NCBI RefSeq assembly: GCF_019969685.1
Contig: NZ_JAHXYZ010000002.1
Location: 744,001-808,000 of the forward strand
Length of the DNA stretch: 64,000 nt
Source of the DNA: Microbacterium sp. EST19A
GTDB taxonomy: Bacteria; Actinomycetota; Actinomycetes; Actinomycetales; Microbacteriaceae
Direction of reading: 5' to 3'
Below, piece by piece: positions 10,367-18,535 of this stretch. The notes under the pieces were generated by a model. The model was given only the letters and a program-made list of their open reading frames with translations, made no database searches and was not told the DNA's origin. Position numbers and translations under genes: made by a program. How positions within the stretch are numbered: position 1 is the first letter of the stretch; every line of letters begins with the position of its first letter.

Positions 10367-11457
10367 CAGCTCACGTCGCGGCAGGCGCGGTAGAGGTCAT
10401 CCCAGTCAGGACGATTGCGCACCACCGTCTCGAGGTACTCCTGCCAGACGACCGCGTCCTGCACGGGGTCTTTGACGACCGCACCGAGAAGCCCGGCCGC
10501 GATGTCGTCGGCACGGAGCACGCCGTCGCCGAAGTGTGCGGCGAGGCTCAGGCCGCTGGTCATCACGGAGATCGCCTCAGCGGTGGAGAGGGTCGAGCTC
10601 GGCGATTTGACGGCCATGCGTCCGTCGTGGGTCGTCCCGGAGCGCAGCTCGCGCATCACCGTGACCACCCGACGCATCTCGCTGAGCGCGGCCAATTCGA
10701 CCGGCAGTTCCAGCCCCCGCCCCAGACTCTGCACGCGAGCCTGGACGATCTCGACCTCGGACTCCAGCGTGTCGGGCAGCGGGAGCACAACGGTGGTGAA
10801 CCGGCGACGCAGCGCGGACGAGAGCTCGTTCACACCCTTGTCGCGATTGTTCGCGGTGGCGATCAGGTTGAAGCCCCGCCGCGCCTGCACCTCCGAATCG
10901 AGTTCGGGGATCGGCAGGGACTTCTCGGAGAGGATCGTGATGAGCGAGTCCTGCACGTCGGAGGGGATGCGCGTGAGCTCTTCGACGCGCACCAGTGCTC
11001 CCGTCTCCATGGCGCGCATCACGGGCCCGGGGACCAGCGCCCGTTCGCTCGGTCCTTCGGCGAGCAGCCGCGCATAGTTCCACCCGTAGCGGATCGCCTC
11101 TTCCGGGGTACCGGCCGTACCCTGCACGACGAGGGTCGAGTTGCCGCTGATCGCCGCGGCGAGGTGCTCGCTCACCCACGACTTCGCCGTGCCCGGCACA
11201 CCGAGCAGCAGCAGAGCACGATCGGTGGCGAGCGAGGAGATCGCGATCTCGATCAGGCGACGGCTGCCGATGTACTTCGGTGTGATCTCCGTCCCATCGG
11301 GCAGCACGCCGCCGAGCAGATACGTCGCGACCGCCCAGGGCGACAGCATCCATCGTTCCGGTCGCGGGTGGGTGTCGGCGCGACGCAGCGCGTCGAGCTC
11401 CGCACTGTAGGCATGCTCAGCGTGTTCGCGAAGAACGGGCGAAGGGGAATCTGTCAT
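10366..11457 (-). CDS. MoxR family AAA+ ATPase (YehL-like)
   Basis: The 363-residue ATPase has Walker A GVPGTAKS at 86-93, a Walker B-type strand GALVRVEE at about 153-160 (Glu-Glu instead of the usual Asp-Glu), sensor 1 in LIATANNRD near 198-206 and the arginine-finger region ALRRRF at 215-220. MoxR ATPases form hexamers that remodel or activate partner proteins together with VWA proteins. The ATG at 11457 overlaps the DUF5691 stop by four bases. By neighbourhood it fits the YehL subgroup, found with DUF5682, VWA and SWIM proteins. It is the likely energy source of the five-protein system. Confidence 0.88.
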   Translation of the reverse strand: MTDSPSPVLREHAEHAYSAELDALRRADTHPRPERWMLSPWAVATYLLGGVLPDGTEITPKYIGSRRLIEIAISSLATDRALLLLGVPGTAKSWVSEHLAAAISGNSTLVVQGTAGTPEEAIRYGWNYARLLAEGPSERALVPGPVMRAMETGALVRVEELTRIPSDVQDSLITILSEKSLPIPELDSEVQARRGFNLIATANNRDKGVNELSSALRRRFTTVVLPLPDTLESEVEIVQARVQSLGRGLELPVELAALSEMRRVVTVMRELRSGTTHDGRMAVKSPSSTLSTAEAISVMTSGLSLAAHFGDGVLRADDIAAGLLGAVVKDPVQDAVVWQEYLETVVRNRPDWDDLYRACRDVS

Positions 11458-12959
11458 GAGAAAGCTTCCTGGATGGAGGGAAGGAGGGCGTGGTACTGCA
11501 GCACGTGGAGAAAGGCTCGGCGGTCGTGTTCATTCAGTCCGTCGCGGTCGACGTACGCTCTGACGCGATCATGCACGCTCGCCGGCAGCGCCCAGATCTC
11601 GGAGAGCTGGACGCGATCGCGGAAGACCACGTCGAGGACGGCGTTCGCGAAGGCATCGTTCCACGGCGCCTGCACCGAACCTCCGGCGAGGCGCCGCGCC
11701 CGGTACTGGTCGTGTGCGGGCAGGGCTTTCAGCTTCGGGGCGAGCCACCGCTGACGTTCGGATTCGGGCATCGCGGTGAGCACCGCGAGCTCGCCCGTCG
11801 CCTCGGCGAGCGCGCCGGCCCAGGCGGAGCGGACATCGACGGATTCGCAGCGGGAATTGCTGACCGCATCGACGAGGGCGGCGATCACCGAGGTGTCGTC
11901 GCGCAGCAGCAGAGCGATGCGGTCGGGATCGACGCCGGCAGCGGTCACCCAGGTCGTCAGCGGCGACCGGCTGACGATCAGGTGCAACCACGCCATGCGG
12001 TCGGGCTCCACTCCGTCGGCGGGGATGACGAAGCCGTCGCGCTCCGCGTGCGCATCGAGGTGATCGGGCGGCCGGACCGAGATCGCGCGTACGGCGAACA
12101 GCCTGCGCTCCACGGCGATCAGCGGCGTGAGACGCGCTGCCATCCGAGCCGAGTACGCGCTGTTCGGCAGCATGCGCAGCAGTCGCTGCGCATTCGTCCG
12201 CACCCCTTTGGCCCGATCATCGAGGAGCGTCTCGAGGAACGGCTCGTCGGAGTCCGAGAGACCGTGCTCGAGTTCCTGCACGACGCGCTCTTTGGCTCGG
12301 GCGGGAAGTCCGTCCCAGCGCTCGACGATGACCTCTCGAGCACGGTCGGGCTCGCTCTCGCGCAGGGCCCGGAGGTGAAGGGACAGGTCGGTCATGCTCA
12401 GCGTCGCCCAGCCGTCGATCAGCTCGGTGGCAGACATCGCGGCAGCGCCGCCGGGCGCCTCGAAGCCGACGACTCGCGCCAGCCAGGCGCCGCGCTCGCC
12501 CCATGCCGCGGCGAGCGGCCCCCGCAGCGGATGCTGCTCGCCGGGGCGCTCCGCATCAACGAGTGCGAACAGTGCCGGAAGGGCCGACGGTGAGACGATC
12601 CGTCGGTGCTGGGCCGCGCACCGCAGCCAATGGGCGATCAGCGGCCGTTGCATCGCCGGAACGGGCGGCTGCCACAGGAGCAGCTCGAGCAGCTGTGCCG
12701 CGCGCGGCGGCGCGACCTCATCGACCTCCGCGGGGGCGGGGTCGGGAAGGTCGTCGATCTGCCCCTGCCCGACGCGGCGGCCTCCCCGAGACAGCGCTCC
12801 GTCGAGTGCGGCCTGATCCAGCAGCAGCTCCGGCGCAGGAGCATCCGGCCGTGAACTCCCGAACGCGGTCGGCGGCTGCGGGGCAGGGCGTCTGCCTGTG
12901 CCGACCATCGCCGCGCTCAGCAGATCCGCCCGCCAGACCCTCAACTCCCTCTCGCTCAC
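11454..12959 (-). CDS. DUF5691 family helical protein
   Basis: This is a 501-residue protein. The start is a GTG (12957-12959) within the stop region of the SWIM gene (GTGA overlap), with GGAGGAGG upstream. It begins with ELRVWRADLLSAAMVGTGRR, typical of DUF5691, followed by a proline-rich spacer and then repeated alpha-helical units of HEAT/ARM character (for example the LLDDRAKGVRTNAQRLLRML segment in the middle). No catalytic motif is visible, so a scaffold or substrate-recognition role beside the MoxR ATPase is my inference. The much longer open frame upstream is the SWIM gene read out of frame. Confidence 0.8.
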   Translation of the reverse strand: MSERELRVWRADLLSAAMVGTGRRPAPQPPTAFGSSRPDAPAPELLLDQAALDGALSRGGRRVGQGQIDDLPDPAPAEVDEVAPPRAAQLLELLLWQPPVPAMQRPLIAHWLRCAAQHRRIVSPSALPALFALVDAERPGEQHPLRGPLAAAWGERGAWLARVVGFEAPGGAAAMSATELIDGWATLSMTDLSLHLRALRESEPDRAREVIVERWDGLPARAKERVVQELEHGLSDSDEPFLETLLDDRAKGVRTNAQRLLRMLPNSAYSARMAARLTPLIAVERRLFAVRAISVRPPDHLDAHAERDGFVIPADGVEPDRMAWLHLIVSRSPLTTWVTAAGVDPDRIALLLRDDTSVIAALVDAVSNSRCESVDVRSAWAGALAEATGELAVLTAMPESERQRWLAPKLKALPAHDQYRARRLAGGSVQAPWNDAFANAVLDVVFRDRVQLSEIWALPASVHDRVRAYVDRDGLNEHDRRAFLHVLQYHALLPSIQEAFS

Positions 12960-14272
12960 AGCGACACCACCTCCTCCGCGACGACGAGGGACAGGAGACG
13001 CATGCGCCCTCCCTCCCACTCGCCGAAGACGTCTGCGGGGCGGCCGCCGGTGAGGGCGAGCATCCGACGCGTGTCGGTGTCGTCGGTCACCGGCACGGCG
13101 GTTCCCTCGGCGTCGACGATTCCGGGAGGGGTTCCCGGCATGAGCCGGACCGCCGTCAGCACCGCCGGATGGCGGTCTCGCCAGGGAGCGCTGGCCATCC
13201 GAGCGGATGCCGTCGCCACCATCTGCGCGATCGTGCTGCCCTCGCCGAACGAGGCGCCGGGATCGCCCCACTCGACCGCGTCGGGGAACAGCACCCGGCG
13301 CGGCGCGGTGCCCGGATAGAGCGCGAGCTCCGCCCGCATCCGCGAGCCTGCCAGCTGCGGCACACCGAGGGACTCGCCGGGGCCGGCCGTCTCCAGCGTG
13401 AAGGAGAGCTCGCCGCTCTCGACGTTCCGGATCCATGTGCGCTGCTGCATGAGACGACCGAACGGTGCTCTGTGCGCTCCGCAGATGAGCCAGTCCCCCT
13501 CGATCGCCTCTCCCTGACGCACGTCAGCCGTCGGCACCGGCCAGCCGAGCGCGATGCGCAGCTCGGCGACCTCGGGCGCGGCCAGTTCCTGTCGCCGTTG
13601 CCATGCTCGGGCGAGCATCCACCACGATCCCACGCGGTGCAGCAACTCCTCGTCGCTCAGCCCGCGGTGCAGATCGCCCCCGATGTCGCGCACGCGCTCG
13701 GCGAGCCCGGGCAGCTGAGCATCCACCAACCGTGCCGCCGCGCCATCCCACCAGGATCGATCGCGGCGGCGGGTCTCGGCGAGGCCTGCCCTGGCCACAT
13801 CGCTCAACCACAGGCAGAAGTCCGCGACGCCGTTGTCCATCTTGGTCGTGCGCGCGGCGATGCGCTGCTGCGCCTGCTGCTTCTGCGCCTCCGAGATCTC
13901 GGCTTCGGGGGCGGCAGCCGGAGCCTGGCGCTCTGCTCTCTTCTGCGCCCATTCGTGCGCGAAGTCGGCTGTCTCGCCGCCGGATCCGATGCCGCCCGCA
14001 GACCAGAGGAGCAGGAGCCCGAGCGCATGCTTGCAGGGGAATTTACGGCTCGGGCAGGTGCACCGGTAGGCGGGGGCGGTGAGGTCGATGCTCACCTGAT
14101 AGGGGGTCTTGCCGCTTCCTTGGCACTTCCCCCAGAGAAGCGTGTCGCTGACACCTGTCTCGGTCCAGGGCCCGGGGATGCCGAGCTTGCGCCCGGCGAC
14201 GAGGGAGCGGTCGTCCGGCGCGGCATCCGCGATGCGGTCGTCGGTCCACTGCTGCACGAGCAAAGTCAACAC
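12956..14272 (-). CDS. SWIM zinc-finger protein (first gene of the MoxR/VWA operon)
   Basis: The 438-residue protein carries a canonical SWIM finger, CxC-x6-CxH, at Cys71, Cys73, Cys80 and His82 (YRCTCPSRKFPCKHALGL). SWIM fingers bind zinc and mediate DNA or protein contacts. The rest is helical with an Ala/Glu/Gln-rich segment near 110-135 and no recognisable enzyme motif. The start is a GTG at 14272 with GAGG just upstream. It lies 51 bp downstream of mfd on the same strand, and I see no TANNNT-N6 promoter at this start, so the operon may be read from mfd. E. coli yehQ, in the yehL-M-P-Q cluster, is the nearest named counterpart. Confidence 0.85.
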   Translation of the reverse strand: MLTLLVQQWTDDRIADAAPDDRSLVAGRKLGIPGPWTETGVSDTLLWGKCQGSGKTPYQVSIDLTAPAYRCTCPSRKFPCKHALGLLLLWSAGGIGSGGETADFAHEWAQKRAERQAPAAAPEAEISEAQKQQAQQRIAARTTKMDNGVADFCLWLSDVARAGLAETRRRDRSWWDGAAARLVDAQLPGLAERVRDIGGDLHRGLSDEELLHRVGSWWMLARAWQRRQELAAPEVAELRIALGWPVPTADVRQGEAIEGDWLICGAHRAPFGRLMQQRTWIRNVESGELSFTLETAGPGESLGVPQLAGSRMRAELALYPGTAPRRVLFPDAVEWGDPGASFGEGSTIAQMVATASARMASAPWRDRHPAVLTAVRLMPGTPPGIVDAEGTAVPVTDDTDTRRMLALTGGRPADVFGEWEGGRMRLLSLVVAEEVVSL

Positions 14273-14323
14273 TGCACCTCAGACACCGTCAAACCGGCGG
14301 ACCCGTGTTCCCCCTCGCGACGG

Positions 14324-17300
14324 CTACTCCGTCTTGACGGGCTCCGGGAAGATGGCGGTGAACAGCTGCCCGACCCACTCGAGCAGCTGGGCATCGGGCA
14401 GCGGCTCGAGGCCCACGCCCACGTCGGCCGCAAGCATCGGCATCGGCACCACGAGCGCCTCTCCCCCGGCGACGAGCTTCGCCTTCGGGTAGAGCCGCTG
14501 CAGCCGCACCTTGATCGAGTCCTCGAGGCGTGCCGGGGCGATGCGCAGATTCGAGCCCATCACCACGACGTCCGTGAGGCCCGCGCGCGCGGCGCGGCGG
14601 CGCAGGCGAGAGATCGCGAGCAGCCCCTCGACCTCTTCGGGCGGCGTGCCGTACCGGTCGACGAGCTCCTCGATCACCTGATCGATCGCCTCGTCCTTCG
14701 CCGTGGCCGCGGATGCCGCCGAGAGCTTCTGGTACGCCTCGAGGCGCAGCCGCTCGCTGTCGATGTAGTACTCGGGGATGCGCGCGTCGAGCGGCAGCTC
14801 CAGTCGCAGCTCCTGCCCGCTCTCGACCTCGTCGCCGCGGAACGTCGCGACGGCCTCGCCGATCATGCGCAGATACAGGTCGAAGCCGACGCCGGCGATG
14901 TGTCCGGCCTGCTCGGCGCCCAGCATGTTGCCCGCGCCGCGCAGCTCGAGATCCTTCAGCGCGACCTGCATGCCCGAGCCGAGGTCGTTGTTCACCGCGA
15001 TGGTCTGCAGGCGGTCGGCGGCGGTCTCGGACAGCGGCTTCATCTCGTCGTAGAGGAAGTAGGCGTAGGCCCGCTCGCGCCCGCGACCGACGCGGCCGCG
15101 CAGCTGGTGCAGCTGGCTGAGGCCGTACTTGTCGGCGCGATCGATGATGATCGTGTTCGCGTTGGAGATGTCGAGCCCGGTCTCGATGATGGTCGTCGAG
15201 ACGAGCACGTCGAACTTGCGCTCCCAGAAATCGTCGACGACCTGCTCGAGCTGGTGCTCCCCCATCTGCCCGTGCGCGACGGCGATGCGGGCTTCGGGAA
15301 CGAGTTCGGCGAGCTCGGCGGCCACCCGCTGGATCGACTGCACCCGGTTGTGCACGAAGAAGATCTGACCTTCGCGCAGGATCTCGCGGCGGATCGCCGC
15401 GGCCATCTGCTTGTCGCTGCGGGGCCCCACGAACGAGAGGATCGGATGCCGGTCCTCCGGCGGCGTCGCGAGCGTCGACATCTCGCGGATGCCGGTGACG
15501 GCCATCTCGAGCGTGCGCGGGATCGGCGTCGCGCTCATCGCGAGGATGTCGACGTTCGTCTTCAGCTTCTTGAGCGTGTCCTTGTGCTCGACGCCGAACC
15601 GCTGCTCCTCGTCGATGATCATCAGGCCGAGGTCTTTGAACACGATGCCCTCGGTGAGGATGCGGTGCGTGCCGATGACCATGTCGACGGAGCCCTCGAG
15701 CAGGCCCTGCAGCGTGAGACGCACCTCCTTGTCGCTCTGGAACCGTGACAGGGCCCGCACCTTGACCGGGAATCCGGCGAAGCGCTCGGTGAAGGTCTCC
15801 ATGTGCTGCTTCACGAGCAGGGTCGTCGGCACGAGCATGGCGACCTGCTTGCCGTCCTGGATCGCCTTGAACGCGGCGCGCACCGCGACCTCGGTCTTGC
15901 CGAAGCCCACGTCTCCGGAGAGCAGGCGGTCCATCGGGATCGGCCGCTCCATGTCGGCCTTGATCTCATCGATGGTCTGCAGCTGGTCGGGGGTCTCGGC
16001 GAACGGGAACGCCTCTTCGAGCTCGCGCTGCCAGGGCGTGTCCGGACCGAAGGCGTGCCCCTTCGCACTCATCCGCGCGGAGTACAGCTTGACGAGCTCG
16101 ACGGCGATGTCGCGCACGGCCTTGCGGGCCTTGCCCTTCGCCTGCGACCAGTCGCTGCCGCCCATCTTGGAGAGCGTGGGAGCCTCGCCGCCGACGTACT
16201 TCGACAGCAGATCGAGCTGATCCGTCGGCACGTACAGCTTGTCGCCCGGATACCCGCGCTTCGACGGCGCGTACTCCAGCACGAGGTAGTCGCGGATCGA
16301 CTTGGTGGCGTTGCGTCCGCCGGTCGAAACCTCGCGCTTGGTCATCTCGACGAAGCGGCCGATTCCGTGCGTGGCATGCACCACGTGATCGCCGGGCTTG
16401 AGCTGCAGCGGGTCGACGACGTTCTTCCGCCGCGACGCGAGCTTCTTGACCACCCGCTGGTCGCCGCCGATCGTGCGGCCGTAGAACTCGTTGTCGGTGA
16501 GGACCGCGAGCTTCGCCTCGACGATCTGGAACCCGGCCTCCACCGATCCGGTGACGAGGGTCGCGATACCGGCATCCGGAGCATCCGGCAGGGATTCGAC
16601 GACGCGGGCGGCGATGCCGCGATCGGCGAGCACGTCGCGCGCCCGGTCGACGAGCCCGCTGCCGGCGGAGATGACGACGACGCGCCAGCCGTCGGCGACC
16701 TTGGCCTCGACGAACGAGATCGCGCCGTCGACGTTACCGTGGAACGAGGGGATGACGGTGGCGTCGAGGTTCGTCGCGTCGGCATCGCCCTCGCCGAGTC
16801 CGGCGCCGAACGGGCTCAGCCGCCACCAGACGCCGCCGCGGTCGCGCACGACCTCGCGCAGCTGCGCGATGGTGCGGAAGTCGCCGGCTCCCAGATCGAT
16901 CGGCGCCGAGGCGCCCGATGTGGCCGCGCTCCAGGCGGCGTCGAGGAACTCTCTGTTCGTCTCGCCGAGGGTGATGGCGCGGGCGGTGGAGCGCTCGGGG
17001 TCGACGACGGCCGTGGCACTGCCGGCGGGCAGATACTCGGCCAGCGACTTGAGCGGGCCCGACACAGCGGGCAGCAGCGACTCCATGCCCTCGACCGGGA
17101 TACCCTCGGCCATCTTCTCGAGCATGCCCGCGATCGCCGGGAAGCCGCCGATGAGGGCGCGTGCCCGCTCCCGCACGTCGGGGGTGAGCAGCAGCTCGCG
17201 GCTCGGCGGCAGGTCGACACCGGGGATGTCGCCGGGCAGCGAGCGCTGATCGGCGACGGAGAAGGCGCGGATCTGATCGATCTCGTCACCGAAGAACTCG

Positions 17301-17899
17301 ACGCGGTACGGATGCTCGGATGTCGGCGGGAAGACGTCGAGGATGCCGCCGCGCACGGCGAACTCGCCGCGACGCGACACCATGTCGACGCGCGAGTAGG
17401 CGCGTTCGACGAGCTGCTCGCCGACGTGGTCGAGCTCGTTGCCCCGGCTGCCCGTGACGAGCTCGAGGGGCGCGATCTCGCCGAGGTTGCCGGCGATCGG
17501 CTGCAGTGCCGCACGCACCGAGGCGACGACGACGAGCGGATGGTCGCCCGACCAGTCCGCGATGCGACGCAGCGTCTGCAGGCGCTGCCCGACCGTGTCG
17601 GGGCTCGGGCTCAGCCGCTCATGCGGAAGCGTCTCCCACGCGGGGAACGTGAGGATCTCGGCGGTCGGGAGGAAGGCCGCGAGCGCGAGCGCGAGGCTCT
17701 CCGCGCGGCGCCCGGTCGGAGCGACGGCGAGCAGTGCCGACGGATGGCCCGCGGCGGTGCGCTTCTCGAGCAGGCCGGCGAGCACCGGCGCATCGAGGCC
17801 GTCGACCAGTCCGAGGTCGGCGTCGGTGTGCGCCCAGCCGAGGGCGTCACGGTACAGAGACGCCTCTTCCAAGGCGCGCAGAATCCCCGGAACAGTCAC
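14324..17899 (-). CDS. mfd: Transcription-repair coupling factor Mfd
   Basis: This 1191-residue protein is full length for Mfd. It has the UvrB-like N-terminal module, a RecG-like superfamily 2 translocase with Walker A GDVGFGKTE near residue 660, the DEEQRFG box near 760 and TPIPRTLEMA, followed by the TRG and D7 regions. Mfd binds stalled RNA polymerase, pushes it off damaged template and recruits UvrA. The start is a GTG (17897-17899), with TAGTCT six bases upstream, so the mRNA is probably leaderless. It is divergent from the GNAT gene. The SWIM/MoxR/VWA operon follows directly. Confidence 0.97.
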   Translation of the reverse strand: MTVPGILRALEEASLYRDALGWAHTDADLGLVDGLDAPVLAGLLEKRTAAGHPSALLAVAPTGRRAESLALALAAFLPTAEILTFPAWETLPHERLSPSPDTVGQRLQTLRRIADWSGDHPLVVVASVRAALQPIAGNLGEIAPLELVTGSRGNELDHVGEQLVERAYSRVDMVSRRGEFAVRGGILDVFPPTSEHPYRVEFFGDEIDQIRAFSVADQRSLPGDIPGVDLPPSRELLLTPDVRERARALIGGFPAIAGMLEKMAEGIPVEGMESLLPAVSGPLKSLAEYLPAGSATAVVDPERSTARAITLGETNREFLDAAWSAATSGASAPIDLGAGDFRTIAQLREVVRDRGGVWWRLSPFGAGLGEGDADATNLDATVIPSFHGNVDGAISFVEAKVADGWRVVVISAGSGLVDRARDVLADRGIAARVVESLPDAPDAGIATLVTGSVEAGFQIVEAKLAVLTDNEFYGRTIGGDQRVVKKLASRRKNVVDPLQLKPGDHVVHATHGIGRFVEMTKREVSTGGRNATKSIRDYLVLEYAPSKRGYPGDKLYVPTDQLDLLSKYVGGEAPTLSKMGGSDWSQAKGKARKAVRDIAVELVKLYSARMSAKGHAFGPDTPWQRELEEAFPFAETPDQLQTIDEIKADMERPIPMDRLLSGDVGFGKTEVAVRAAFKAIQDGKQVAMLVPTTLLVKQHMETFTERFAGFPVKVRALSRFQSDKEVRLTLQGLLEGSVDMVIGTHRILTEGIVFKDLGLMIIDEEQRFGVEHKDTLKKLKTNVDILAMSATPIPRTLEMAVTGIREMSTLATPPEDRHPILSFVGPRSDKQMAAAIRREILREGQIFFVHNRVQSIQRVAAELAELVPEARIAVAHGQMGEHQLEQVVDDFWERKFDVLVSTTIIETGLDISNANTIIIDRADKYGLSQLHQLRGRVGRGRERAYAYFLYDEMKPLSETAADRLQTIAVNNDLGSGMQVALKDLELRGAGNMLGAEQAGHIAGVGFDLYLRMIGEAVATFRGDEVESGQELRLELPLDARIPEYYIDSERLRLEAYQKLSAASAATAKDEAIDQVIEELVDRYGTPPEEVEGLLAISRLRRRAARAGLTDVVVMGSNLRIAPARLEDSIKVRLQRLYPKAKLVAGGEALVVPMPMLAADVGVGLEPLPDAQLLEWVGQLFTAIFPEPVKTE

Positions 17900-17905
17900 C
17901 GGACA

Positions 17906-17956
17906 AGACTAGTCGCGCCCACCGACACTGCGGCGCGCGGTGGCGTTCACTACGCT
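17906..17956. promoter_or_regulatory. Divergent leaderless promoters of mfd and the GNAT gene
   Basis: On the minus strand TAGTCT (17906-17911) lies six bases before the mfd GTG. On the plus strand TACGCT (17951-17956) lies six bases before the GNAT ATG. The two -35 regions must share the 39 bases between them; I see no consensus -35 on either side. Confidence 0.6.
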
Positions 17957-17962
17957 GTCGGG

Positions 17963-18532
17963 ATGGAAACGGTCACCCTCACCACCGAACGACTCGTGCT
18001 CCGCGCGCCGAGCGAGGCCGACATCGAGGCGATCGAGGCCGCGTGCCAGGATCCGGAGATCCCGCGCTGGACGACGGTGCCGAGCCCATACACGCGCGAG
18101 AACGCGGTGGACTTCGTGCGGCTCGTCGCCGGCTGGTGGGCCGAGGACAAGGAGACGGTGTGGGCGATCTTCGTCGACGATCGACTGTCCGGAATGATCG
18201 GGCTGCACGACATCGAGCAGCATCACACGGGTGGGCACGCCGAGATCGGCTTCTGGATGACCGCGGACGCGCGTGGCCAGGGGTACCTCGCGGAGGCGGC
18301 GCGGGCCGTGGTCGATTGGGGCTTCTCCGAGCTCGGTCTGGTGAGGATCGCCTGGCGTGCGGTCGCCGGGAACGTCCCGTCCGCCAGCGCCGCCCGAGCC
18401 CTCGGCTTCCACTACGAGGGCATGCAGCGTCAGGCGCTCACGAGTCCCCGAGGACGCGACGACGGCTGGTTCGCCGGGCTGTTGGTGGACGACGACCGCG
18501 CGCCGGTGGACTGGCCGGTGCTCGCGGTGTGA
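17963..18532 (+). CDS. GNAT family N-acetyltransferase (RimJ/RimL type)
   Basis: The 189-residue protein opens with the typical TERLVLRAPSEAD strand of RimJ/RimL-like acetyltransferases. The acetyl-CoA pyrophosphate loop is ARGQGYLAEAARAVVDWGF (about 98-116), and the NVPSASAARALGFHYEGM segment follows. Such enzymes acetylate the N-terminus of ribosomal proteins or small amines; the substrate is not evident. The start follows TACGCT-N6. Its stop lies three bases from the stop of the convergent acyl-CoA ligase gene, leaving no room for a terminator between them. Confidence 0.88.
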   Translation: METVTLTTERLVLRAPSEADIEAIEAACQDPEIPRWTTVPSPYTRENAVDFVRLVAGWWAEDKETVWAIFVDDRLSGMIGLHDIEQHHTGGHAEIGFWMTADARGQGYLAEAARAVVDWGFSELGLVRIAWRAVAGNVPSASAARALGFHYEGMQRQALTSPRGRDDGWFAGLLVDDDRAPVDWPVLAV

Positions 18533-18535
18533 CGG

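Noticed and set aside
12503..15748. A 1081-codon plus-strand open frame
   Set aside because: It is rich in Arg, Gly and His, resembles no family, and lies antisense to the SWIM, DUF5691 and mfd genes. High G+C keeps the antisense frame open.
15803..17962. Plus-strand open frame fused upstream of the GNAT gene
   Set aside because: The upstream 720 codons are the shadow of mfd. The GNAT protein starts at 17963, supported by its -10 and family N-terminus.
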